Source of the DNA: DATARH01 sp036264235
GTDB taxonomy: Bacteria; Pseudomonadota; Alphaproteobacteria; ATCC43930; CGMCC-115725
DNA: 17,067 nucleotides
Direction: 5' to 3'
Assembly (NCBI GenBank): GCA_036264235.1
Contig: DATARH010000058.1
Location: 1 to 17,067, forward strand
Shown here piece by piece: positions 1-7,056 of this stretch. Position 1 is the stretch's first letter. Every line of letters begins with the position of its first letter. Under the pieces are notes generated by a model. That model was not told where the DNA came from and searched no databases. It saw only the letters and a program-made list of their open reading frames with translations. The position numbers were made by a program, and so were the translations under genes.

Positions 1-354
1 GATGCGTGCCGGCAATTTCGATGTCGCCGTCTATGGCAATTGCCAGGCCGTGGTCAATCCGCTCGTCGATGTGCAGCGCTACCTGCCGCACACGATAGAG
101 CCGCAGAATTTCGGCTTTTACGACGACCAGGAGGAGGTCGAGCTGTACGAGCGAATGCTCGGCGAGACCGATCCAGCCCGGCAGCGGAGCCTGATGCGCC
201 GGTTTGAAAAGGATGTCCTCGACGACAAGGCGCACGCGATCTTCTGCTATGGTGGTACCGGATTGTGCCGTACCGCGCTTACGTGAAGGGCTGGAAAATT
301 AGCCCGAGCCATTATTTGAACCAGGACCTGGCGACCGTGTGGCTGGATCGATGA
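1..354 (+). pseudogene. 3' end of a family-5 ABC substrate-binding protein gene, frameshifted
   Basis: This is the C-terminal part of a periplasmic solute-binding protein of the DppA/OppA (SBP_bac_5) type; the 5' part lies outside the window. The frame open from base 2 matches the C-terminus of the next gene as far as the codons at 233-241 (residues HAI), then runs into a stop at 284-286. From base 244 the +2-shifted frame restores the homology (LLWWYRIVPY..., ending TGA at 352-354). In the last 36 residues 30 are identical to the downstream paralogue. The break is explained by loss of one base near 241-244. Most DNA differences between the two copies in this tail are synonymous, so both were under selection for a long time and the frameshift is recent, or is a sequencing error. 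Intact, it would be a second binding protein for the same permeases or a close relative. Confidence 0.85.
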
Positions 355-439
355 TTGGCGGGATAGCTCCGTCGGATAGCTGGCGCCGATCGGCATGGGT
401 GCATAAGCTGCCGGCAATAATCCTGTCGGGGAGGGAGCG

Positions 440-2044
440 ATGATCAGCGGCTGGAAATCTTGCGCGGTCGTGTTGGCAATGGCTGCGACCGCTGCAATGC
501 CCGCAGTCGCCGCGGAGACGCCAAAGCGCGGCGGCACGCTGACCTACCTGATCCCGGCCGATGCGCCGCCGAGCCTCGACGCCCATCGCGAGACGACGTA
601 CGTGACGATGCATACCGGCGCGCCGTTCTATAGCGTGCTGATCCGGGTCAATCCGGACAACCCGGCATCGACTACCGACTTTGTCTGCGATCTCTGCACC
701 GAGATGCCGCAGCCGACCGATGGCGGGAAGACCTACACCTTCAAGATTCGTCAAGGGGTGAAGTTTCATGATGGCTCGCCGCTGACCGCCGAGGACGCGG
801 CGGCGAGCTGGAATAAAATCGTGTTCCCTGCCGAAGGCATGCTCAGCGCACGGTCGAGCAATTTCGAGATGGTCGACAAGGTCGCGGCGACCGATCCGCA
901 GACCGTGGTGTTTCACCTGAAATTCGCGACCGCCGCGTTCCTGCCGGCGCTCGCCGACCCGTATGGCTGGATTTATGAGAAGCGGATTCTCGATAAGGAC
1001 CCGCACTGGTACGAAAAGAACATCATGGGTTCCGGCCCGTTCAAGTTCGTCTCCTACGATGTTGGTCAGGCGATCCGCGGCGAGCGCAACCCCGACTATT
1101 ATCGACCGGGGCAACCCTATCTCGACGCGATCGTCGGTCTGTATGCGCCGAAGCAGGCGACCCGGGTCGATGCACTGCGCAGCGACCGCGCCGCGATCGA
1201 GTTCCGCGGTCTGCCGCCGGCGGCAAGCGAGGAACTGAAGGCGGCGCTCGGCAAGGATTTTGCCTCTCAGGAGAGCGACTGGAATTGCGGCAGCGTCGTC
1301 ACCGTCAACGAGAAAAAGAAGCCGTTTGACGATGTGCGGGTGCGGCGCGCGCTGACGCTGGCGATCGACCGCTGGCACGGCGCCGAGGCGCTGTCGAAGA
1401 TCGCCGATGTGCGCACCGTCGGGAGTCTGATCTTCCCCGGCGATCCGATGGCGCCGAGCACCGAGCAACTGCACGAGATTGCCGGGTTCTGGCGCGACAT
1501 CGACAAATCGCGCGCCGAGGCAAAGCGGCTGCTGAAGGAGGCCGGCGCGGAGGGGCTCAACTTCGAGCTTTTAAACCGCGATGTCGACCAGCCCTACAAA
1601 TACGTGGGCATCTGGATCATCGACGAGTGGAACAAGATCGGGGTGAAGGTCACGCAGAAGGTGCTGCCGAGCGGCCCCTGGCTGGCCGCTGAGCGGGGCG
1701 GCGATTTCAGCGTTGTGCTACAGGCCAATTGCCACAGCATCGTCAATCCGCTGATCGATGTGCAGCCCTACCTCTCAAGCTCGATCAGCAAACAGAATTA
1801 CGGCAATTACGAAGATCCGAAAGAGCAGGAGATCTACGACAAAGCCTTCCACGAGACCGATCCGGCCATGCAAAAGCAGCTGATGTTTCAATTCGCCAAG
1901 CACGTCATGGACACCGAGGCGCACAAGCTGGTGCTGCCGTGGTGGCATCGGATCGTGCCCTATCACGCCTATGTGAAGGGCTGGAAGATCAGTCCGAGCC
2001 ACTACCTTAACCAGGACCTCGCGAACATCTGGCTGGACAAATAA
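440..2044 (+). CDS. ABC transporter substrate-binding protein, family 5 (peptide/opine/nickel type)
   Basis: Periplasmic binding protein of 534 residues that would deliver a peptide-like solute to the two permeases encoded downstream. Residues 1-25 form a Sec signal peptide with a hydrophobic core and a PAVAA/ET cleavage site. The mature protein starts with the family-typical KRGGTLTY, then shows the YTFKIRQGVKFHDG element and the LTAEDAAASW element, both hallmarks of SBP_bac_5. The length is normal for the family. ATG at 440 is preceded by a purine-rich GGGGAGGGAG Shine-Dalgarno stretch. A FVCDLC cysteine pair lies near residue 75. The ligand cannot be read from sequence; oligopeptides, opines, sugars and other solutes are all known for this fold. 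The adjacent frameshifted paralogue shows a tandem duplication of the binding-protein gene. Family assignment is firm, substrate unknown. Confidence 0.93.
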   Translation: MISGWKSCAVVLAMAATAAMPAVAAETPKRGGTLTYLIPADAPPSLDAHRETTYVTMHTGAPFYSVLIRVNPDNPASTTDFVCDLCTEMPQPTDGGKTYTFKIRQGVKFHDGSPLTAEDAAASWNKIVFPAEGMLSARSSNFEMVDKVAATDPQTVVFHLKFATAAFLPALADPYGWIYEKRILDKDPHWYEKNIMGSGPFKFVSYDVGQAIRGERNPDYYRPGQPYLDAIVGLYAPKQATRVDALRSDRAAIEFRGLPPAASEELKAALGKDFASQESDWNCGSVVTVNEKKKPFDDVRVRRALTLAIDRWHGAEALSKIADVRTVGSLIFPGDPMAPSTEQLHEIAGFWRDIDKSRAEAKRLLKEAGAEGLNFELLNRDVDQPYKYVGIWIIDEWNKIGVKVTQKVLPSGPWLAAERGGDFSVVLQANCHSIVNPLIDVQPYLSSSISKQNYGNYEDPKEQEIYDKAFHETDPAMQKQLMFQFAKHVMDTEAHKLVLPWWHRIVPYHAYVKGWKISPSHYLNQDLANIWLDK

Positions 2045-2092
2045 CGGGCGGCTGTGGTGGGTTGCCGTGAAGAAAGGGCCTGAGCAGAACCG

Positions 2093-3064
2093 ATGCACCG
2101 ATACATCATCAACCGCATCCTGCTGGTGTTCCCGACCTTAATCGGCGCGGCGGCGCTGGTCTTCATCCTGATGCGGCTGGTGCCGGGCGACATCTGCCTG
2201 GTTCGCCTCGGCTCCGGCGGCACCAGTTTCTCGACCCAGGCGCTGGCCCAGTGCCATGCCGATATCGGCATCGACCGCCCCTGGATCCTGCAATTCGGCG
2301 ATTTCCTGTGGGGGCTGGCGCGGTTCGATTTCGGGATCTCGATGTGGTCGGGCAAACCGGTCGTGCAGGAAATCGCGACCCGCTTCCCGATCTCGCTCGA
2401 AGTCGCGGTTATGGCGACGATCATCGCGGTGGCGATCGCGATCCCGCTCGGCACGATCTCGGCGTTGCGCCAGAACAGCTGGATCGATCTCGTCGTCCGT
2501 ACCTTCTCGATCGCCGGGCTGGCGACGCCGTCCTTCTGGCTCGGGATTGTCTCGATCCTGATCGTGCTGGATGTGACGCAGGCGATCTCTGGGCACCCCT
2601 GGATGCCGCCGATCGATTACGTGCCGCTATGGAAGGACCCGCTGCGCAACCTGTCGATCGTCGCCCTGCCGGCGATTACGATTGGTTACCGCTATGCCGC
2701 GGTGTCGATGCGGATGACCAGGTCGGCAATGCTCGAGGTGCTGCGCGAGGATTATATTCGCACCGCGCGTGCCAAGGGGCTGATAAACCGGATCATCATC
2801 AACCGGCATGCGCTGAAGAACGCGCTGTTGCCGGTGGTGACGGTGATCGGTATCGAATTCGCGTTCCTGATCGGCGGCCTTGTGGTGACCGAGCAGGTGT
2901 TCAACCTGAATGGCATCGGCCGCCTGATGGTGCTGTCGGTGCAGAACCAGGACTACACGATGACGCAGGCGTTGGTCATGCTGGTGGTCACGATCGCGGT
3001 GTTGAGCAACCTCGTTGTCGACCTGCTCTACGCCTGGCTCGACCCGCGCGTTCGCCTCGCTTGA
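2093..3064 (+). CDS. ABC transporter permease, DppB/OppB type
   Basis: Inner-membrane permease of 323 residues, the first of the pair forming the translocation channel. It opens with the family-typical MHRYIINRIL followed by a transmembrane helix (about 9-30) and has about six helices in all. The cytoplasmic EAA loop that docks onto the ATPase is at about 217-232 (EDYIRTARAKGL), followed by the conserved LKNALLP at 241-247. Length is typical. It follows the binding-protein gene after 48 bases and precedes the second permease by 13 bases, so the three genes are probably one transcription unit. The Shine-Dalgarno sequence is poor (AAAGGG is distant). No ATPase gene is within reach, so the energising subunits must be encoded elsewhere. 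Confidence 0.92.
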   Translation: MHRYIINRILLVFPTLIGAAALVFILMRLVPGDICLVRLGSGGTSFSTQALAQCHADIGIDRPWILQFGDFLWGLARFDFGISMWSGKPVVQEIATRFPISLEVAVMATIIAVAIAIPLGTISALRQNSWIDLVVRTFSIAGLATPSFWLGIVSILIVLDVTQAISGHPWMPPIDYVPLWKDPLRNLSIVALPAITIGYRYAAVSMRMTRSAMLEVLREDYIRTARAKGLINRIIINRHALKNALLPVVTVIGIEFAFLIGGLVVTEQVFNLNGIGRLMVLSVQNQDYTMTQALVMLVVTIAVLSNLVVDLLYAWLDPRVRLA

Positions 3065-3077
3065 GAGAGTTGCCGCC

Positions 3078-3986
3078 ATGACGATGATCGCCCCGACTCC
3101 GACCGGAACCCCGGTACTACTCGGCGATCTGCCGTCGCGGCGGCCGTTCGGCGCCCGCGTCCTCAATTTCTTCGTGCGCCAGCCGATCGGTTCGATCGGC
3201 ATCGTGATCGTCGTTCTGTTCGGGCTGGCCGGCATCTTTGCCGATTGGCTGTCGCCCTATAACCCGACCTCGAACGATTTTGCCGCAATGACCGAATCGC
3301 CGAGCTGGGCGCATTGGCTTGGCACCGACCAGTTGGGGCGGGATCTGCTCTCGCGCATCCTGTTCGGCGCCCGCACTGCCTTCGAAGTCGGGCTCACCTC
3401 GGCACTGATTGGCGGCTTCAGCGGTCTGGTGATCGGCGTCGCGAGCGCCTATTTCGGCGGGCAGCTCGATCTTTGGCTGCAGCGGGTGCTCGACATCGTG
3501 ATGTCGTTCCCACTGATCATCATGGCGCTGGCGGTGGTTTCGATTTTCGGGACCGGGGTGCAGAACGTGATCGCCGCGATCACCATCCCACTGATTCCGC
3601 GCTGCGCCCGCGTCGTGCGCTCCTCGGCATTGGCGATCCGCGAAATCCCCTATGTTGATGCGGCGCGGGCCTGCGGCTACGGCCATACCCGGATCATCCT
3701 GCGCCATATGGTGCCGAACGTGATGGCGCCGTTTCTTGTCATCGTCACCGCCTTTGTCGGCCAGGCGATCCTGGCCGAAGCCTCGCTGAGCTACCTCGGG
3801 CTTGGTGTGCAGGAGCCGGTGCCGGCCTGGGGGCTGATGCTGCAGGGCGGCGCCGAGGAATATGCCACGACGGCGCCCTGGATCGCGGTCTTCCCGGGCC
3901 TCGCGATCATGCTGACGGTGTTCGGCATCAACCTGTTCGGCGACGCGTTGCGCGACGTGCTCGACCCGAAGATGCGCGAGCGCTAA
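3078..3986 (+). CDS. ABC transporter permease, DppC/OppC type
   Basis: Second inner-membrane permease, 302 residues from the chosen start. It has the cytoplasmic N-terminal tail and single helix typical of DppC (helix at about 38-56), the LGTDQLGRD signature at 81-89 and an EAA loop at about 188-203 (YVDAARACGYG). The homologous frame is open from base 3015, but an upstream start would overlap the preceding gene by 50 bases. ATG at 3078 sits behind a GAGAGAG purine stretch 13 bases after the preceding stop and gives the usual length. The gene is followed by a strong terminator, so the operon ends here without DppD/DppF-type ATPases. Confidence 0.92.
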   Translation: MTMIAPTPTGTPVLLGDLPSRRPFGARVLNFFVRQPIGSIGIVIVVLFGLAGIFADWLSPYNPTSNDFAAMTESPSWAHWLGTDQLGRDLLSRILFGARTAFEVGLTSALIGGFSGLVIGVASAYFGGQLDLWLQRVLDIVMSFPLIIMALAVVSIFGTGVQNVIAAITIPLIPRCARVVRSSALAIREIPYVDAARACGYGHTRIILRHMVPNVMAPFLVIVTAFVGQAILAEASLSYLGLGVQEPVPAWGLMLQGGAEEYATTAPWIAVFPGLAIMLTVFGINLFGDALRDVLDPKMRER

Positions 3987-4045
3987 TTCCGGGGGTTTGA
4001 CGCCTGCTTGGCAGGAGAGCGGCAGGTTTCAAGGAAGGGCGAGCC

Positions 4046-4076
4046 AAAAAAAGAGCCGGCAGAGCCGGCTCTTTTT
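4046..4076. terminator. Strong bidirectional rho-independent terminator
   Basis: The perfect stem GAGCCGGC / GCCGGCTC (4053-4060 with 4064-4071) has an AGA loop, is preceded by seven A residues and followed by five T residues. It ends the plus-strand transporter operon. On the minus strand the A tract becomes a U tract, so it also terminates the LLM gene transcript coming from the right. Confidence 0.93.
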
Positions 4077-4136
4077 GAAAAACGTGCGCCTTCGGTAAAG
4101 TGCTTAGGGAAAAGGTACTGCCGCGACCGGAATTCA

Positions 4137-4156
4137 ATGTAACAACGTGGTTACAT
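4137..4156. promoter_or_regulatory. Operator-like inverted repeat ATGTAAC-N6-GTTACAT
   Basis: Two perfect 7-base arms (4137-4143 and 4150-4156) are separated by six bases, AACGTG. The size and AT content resemble dimeric repressor sites of the TetR or GntR type, but no regulator gene lies nearby and no plus-strand gene starts just downstream. It sits downstream of two convergent genes, so its role is unclear. The arms are too short and the spacer too long for a good terminator. Confidence 0.35.
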
Positions 4157-4259
4157 ACTGTCACGCAGGCGATACGAACGCAAATAATTTGATGCGCGAC
4201 AAAATGGCCTACCCCTTTAGGGAGATCGGCCTGACAACTGCGGATCATCGCGGCTTGCC

Positions 4260-5168
4260 CTATGCGAAGGCGGCGAAGAGTTCCTCGACCGCCTTGATCT
4301 GGTTGCCGGCGGCGGAGGAGGGGACGACGATTGGCGTCGATACCCCGGCCTCACGCCACGCGGCGACGCCGTCTCGCACCTGGGCGGCGGTGCCGTAGAG
4401 GGTGGCGTCGGCGAGCCAGCGGTCGCTCATCAGGCGGGGAATGTCGGCTAGGCGGCGTTCGGCAATCGCGGTCTCGATCGCCGTCATCTCCTCGCTGTAG
4501 CCCGCTTCCTTCCAGTAGTTTCGGTAGTTCGGCAATGTCGTGTAGCGCACGAGGTTCTTCCGGTTGACCGCCTTCGCCGCTTCGACATCGTCGCTGATGC
4601 AGGTCGGGATCATGTTGGCGATCAGGAAGTCCGGGCTGGTATGCTTCCCGGCCGGCAGCGCGGCGAGCGATTCGGCCATATGCGAGCGGCTGGCATTGGC
4701 GAAGACGACGCCCTCCGCGACCTCGCCGGCGAGCGCCACCATGCGCTTGCGCAACCCGGCCAGAACGATCGGCGGCAGCGGGCCGAAGCCGTCATGGGCG
4801 CGCAAGCGCTCAACGAAATTGCGGATGTCGGCGAGCGGCTTCCCCGGACTGACCCCCATACGGATATGGCTCGGCCCATGCGCGACGCCGATGCCGAAAC
4901 GGAAACGGCCGCCCGAGAGTTCGTGAATAAAGGCGGCGCTCTGGGCGAAATCCTCGACCGTGCGGGCATAGATCGGCGCGATCGCGGTGCCGAAACGGAT
5001 GCGCTCGGTGGCGAGCGCCAGCGTCGCAGAATGCGCCATGTTGCCGAACGGGCTGGGGATGTAGATCCCGGAAAACCCGCGCCGCTCCGCCTCGGCGGCG
5101 AGGTCGAGGCTCAGGCGCCGCCGACCCGGCGCGGCGGCGAGGCTGAGGGCCGGCAAGGATTCGGTCAT
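4260..5168 (-). CDS. LLM-class (luciferase-like) oxidoreductase, Mer/F420-dependent-like subgroup
   Basis: A 302-residue TIM-barrel protein of the luciferase-like superfamily that would use reduced FMN or coenzyme F420; the exact cofactor cannot be settled by eye. Barrel signatures include the RIRFGTAIAPIYAR strand (57-69) and SGGRFRFGIGVAHGPS (85-100), both typical of the branch containing methylene-tetrahydromethanopterin reductase-like proteins and bacterial LLM oxidoreductases. A VLAGLRKRM stretch in the middle is typical of this branch. The reading frame continues far upstream to about 5720, but ATG at 5168 is preceded by an AAGGAG Shine-Dalgarno (bases 5176-5181) and gives the family length; the extension would run antisense to the permease gene. 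The N-terminus is slightly short, lacking an obvious first beta-strand. It is divergent from the lactate-permease-type gene and ends toward the shared terminator. Confidence 0.85.
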   Translation of the reverse strand: MTESLPALSLAAAPGRRRLSLDLAAEAERRGFSGIYIPSPFGNMAHSATLALATERIRFGTAIAPIYARTVEDFAQSAAFIHELSGGRFRFGIGVAHGPSHIRMGVSPGKPLADIRNFVERLRAHDGFGPLPPIVLAGLRKRMVALAGEVAEGVVFANASRSHMAESLAALPAGKHTSPDFLIANMIPTCISDDVEAAKAVNRKNLVRYTTLPNYRNYWKEAGYSEEMTAIETAIAERRLADIPRLMSDRWLADATLYGTAAQVRDGVAAWREAGVSTPIVVPSSAAGNQIKAVEELFAAFA

Positions 5169-5188
5169 GGGCTTGCTCCTTTTTCTGG

Positions 5189-5218
5189 CGCGGACCCGAT
5201 CATAGCATTCGGTCCGCG
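5189..5218. promoter_or_regulatory. Inverted repeat in the leader of the LLM gene
   Basis: Perfect 8-base arms CGCGGACC (5189-5196) and GGTCCGCG (5211-5218) flank a 14-base AT-richer spacer. It begins 21 bases upstream of the LLM start codon, so it could be an operator or an mRNA leader hairpin just ahead of the Shine-Dalgarno. Which of these it is, if either, cannot be decided from sequence. Confidence 0.3.
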
Positions 5219-5246
5219 GCCAGGCCGGGGCGTGTGACCGGATTTC

Positions 5247-5277
5247 CGATAGAAGCGGCCGCTTACTTCTTCTATCG
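5247..5277. promoter_or_regulatory. Nested inverted repeat in the divergent LLM/permease promoter region
   Basis: Perfect 9-base arms CGATAGAAG (5247-5255) and CTTCTATCG (5269-5277) are separated by 13 bases. Overlapping the left arm is a 12-base perfect palindrome, AAGCGGCCGCTT (5253-5264). The site lies between two divergently transcribed genes, about 80 bases from one start and 100 from the other, where a shared regulator would bind. No regulator gene is adjacent. Confidence 0.4.
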
Positions 5278-5375
5278 TCGCGCGCACAAAAAACAGGCAA
5301 GTGCTGGCACTGCCGGCTCTTGCCGATCCGCGGCGGATTGGGGACGAAGGACGCCGCGCTTGGGGGAAACGAGCG

Positions 5376-7028
5376 ATGTGGCAGCAGGTCTATGACCCGT
5401 TCGGCAATGCGTTGCTGTCGACTTTGGCGGCGGCGATACCGGTCGTCACCTTGCTGGTGCTGATCGCATCGGGGCGGGTCAAGACGCATCACGCGGCGAT
5501 TATCGCGCTGATTGTCGCCGTGCTGGTCGCGATCGTCCTCTTCACCATGCCGGCAGGGCTGGCGATCCGGGCAACGATCCTTGGCGCGGTCAGCGGTTTT
5601 TTCCCGATCGGCTGGATCGTGCTCAACGTGATTTTCATGTACCGGCTGACGGTCGCGACGGGTGCCTTCGAGACGCTGCAGCACGCGATCGGCGGGGTGA
5701 CCGAGGACCGGCGCCTGCAATTGCTGCTGATCGCGTTTTCGTTCGGTGCGTTTTTCGAAGGTGCCTCGGGCTTCGGCACGCCGGTCGCGGTGACCGCGGC
5801 GATGCTGATCGGGCTCGGCTTCTCACCGCTCGCGGCCTCCGGCTTGTCGTTGATCGCCAACACCGCGCCGGTCGCCTATGGCGCGCTCGGCACCCCGATC
5901 GCCGGGCTGGCCAGCGTCACCGGGATCGACCCCTATCTGCTCGGCGCGATGGTCGGGCGGCAGTTGCCGTTCTTCTCCTTGATCGTGCCGGCATGGCTGA
6001 TCTGGGCCTTTGCCGGCTGGCGCGGCATGGTGCAGGTCTGGCCGGCGGTCCTCGTCACCGGCGTCTCCTTTGCGATCCCGCAATACCTGATCTCGAATTT
6101 CGTCAATCCGTGGATCGTCGATATTGGCGCGTCGCTGATCTCGATGGCCTGCCTGATCCTGTTCCTCAAGGTCTGGCACCCGACCGAAATCTGGACCTCG
6201 CCAGCGCTGCGCGGTCACGACGCTTCGGCAGCGACCGCGGCGACACCGCCGGAGCGGCGGTACCCAAGCCGCGCCCAGGTTTGGGTCTCGCTGGTGCCAT
6301 GGATCATCGTCTGCGCGGTGCTGCTGATCTGGGGCACCGGCTGGTTCAAGGCGCTGGTCAACCCGATCTTCACTTGGAATTACCAGGTACCGGAATTGCA
6401 CAATGCGGTGCAGAAGGTCGCGCCGGTCGTCGCCAAGCCGACGCCGGAGCCGGCGGTGTTCGCCTTCACCTATCTGTCCTTCACCGGCACCGGAATGCTG
6501 ATCGCGGCGATCATCTCCGGCTTTGTGATGGGCTTTTCGCCGATGCGGATGATCCGCGCTTATGGCGAGACGATCCGGATCGTCAGCTATTCGCTGATCA
6601 CGATCTCGGCGATGCTGGCGATCGGCACGCTGACGCGGTTCTCCGGCATAGACGCGACGCTTGGGCTGGCCTTTGCCACTACCGGAGTGCTGTACCCGTT
6701 CTTCGGCACCTTGTTGGGTTGGCTCGGGGTCGCCCTGACCGGCTCCGATACCGCGTCCAACGTGCTGTTCGGCGGCTTGCAGAAGATCACCTCGGAGCAG
6801 CTCGGCCTGTCGCCGATCCTGATGGGCGCCGCAAACTCATCGGGCGGCGTCATGGGCAAGATGATCGATGCGCAGTCGATCGTCGTCGCCTCGACCGCGA
6901 CCAACTGGTTCGGCCACGAGAGCTCGATCCTGCGGTTTGTGTTCGGCCACTCGATCGCGCTTGCCTGCCTGGTCGGCGTTCTGGTGATGCTGCAGGCCTA
7001 TGTCTTCACCGGCATGATCGTGCGCTAG
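5376..7028 (+). CDS. lldP: L-lactate permease family transporter (LldP/GlcA-like)
   Basis: Inner-membrane symporter of 550 residues, nearly the same length as E. coli LldP. The family takes up lactate, glycolate and related 2-hydroxy acids with protons. The start MWQQVYDPFGN matches the conserved family N-terminus. The hallmark FFEGASGFGTPVAV is at about 126-139, followed by ANTAPVAYGALGTPI. Near the C-terminus are LTGSDTASNVLFGGLQ and SSGGVMGKMIDAQSIVVA, also typical. Twelve or more hydrophobic helices are evident. An ATG at 5301 is in frame, but ATG at 5376 fits the family and follows a GGGGGA purine block. It lies between two LLM oxidoreductase genes on the opposite strand. Family is certain; lactate versus glycolate or another 2-hydroxy acid is not. 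Confidence 0.93.
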   Translation: MWQQVYDPFGNALLSTLAAAIPVVTLLVLIASGRVKTHHAAIIALIVAVLVAIVLFTMPAGLAIRATILGAVSGFFPIGWIVLNVIFMYRLTVATGAFETLQHAIGGVTEDRRLQLLLIAFSFGAFFEGASGFGTPVAVTAAMLIGLGFSPLAASGLSLIANTAPVAYGALGTPIAGLASVTGIDPYLLGAMVGRQLPFFSLIVPAWLIWAFAGWRGMVQVWPAVLVTGVSFAIPQYLISNFVNPWIVDIGASLISMACLILFLKVWHPTEIWTSPALRGHDASAATAATPPERRYPSRAQVWVSLVPWIIVCAVLLIWGTGWFKALVNPIFTWNYQVPELHNAVQKVAPVVAKPTPEPAVFAFTYLSFTGTGMLIAAIISGFVMGFSPMRMIRAYGETIRIVSYSLITISAMLAIGTLTRFSGIDATLGLAFATTGVLYPFFGTLLGWLGVALTGSDTASNVLFGGLQKITSEQLGLSPILMGAANSSGGVMGKMIDAQSIVVASTATNWFGHESSILRFVFGHSIALACLVGVLVMLQAYVFTGMIVR

Positions 7029-7053
7029 GGAAGCGCCGCCAGATGCGGCTTCC
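7029..7053. terminator. Possible stem-loop between convergent genes
   Basis: GGAAGC (7029-7034) pairs with GCTTCC (7048-7053), with extra inner CGC/GCG pairing after a short bulge. It fills the 28-base gap between convergent stops. There is no T tract on either strand, so it is at best a weak or factor-dependent terminator. Confidence 0.35.
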
Positions 7054-7056
7054 GCC

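Larger units (their letters stand above)
3987..4259. other. Convergent intergenic region between dppC-like gene and LLM gene
   Basis: A 273-base stretch without a convincing gene. It holds the bidirectional terminator at 4046-4076 and an AT-rich perfect inverted repeat at 4137-4156, described separately. A short open frame starts in its right half but runs mostly antisense to the LLM gene and has no recognisable product. Its base composition between about 4080 and 4210 is visibly richer in A and T than the flanking genes. Confidence 0.6.

Noticed and set aside
299..1474. Long minus-strand open frame (391 codons) opposite the binding-protein gene
   Set aside because: Arginine/histidine/alanine-rich shadow translation of a clear gene on the plus strand; no recognisable motifs or start site. 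GC-rich DNA produces such frames routinely.
5169..5720. N-terminal extension of the LLM frame to 5720
   Set aside because: Low-complexity, charged sequence antisense to the permease gene. The ATG at 5168 has a good Shine-Dalgarno and gives the family length.
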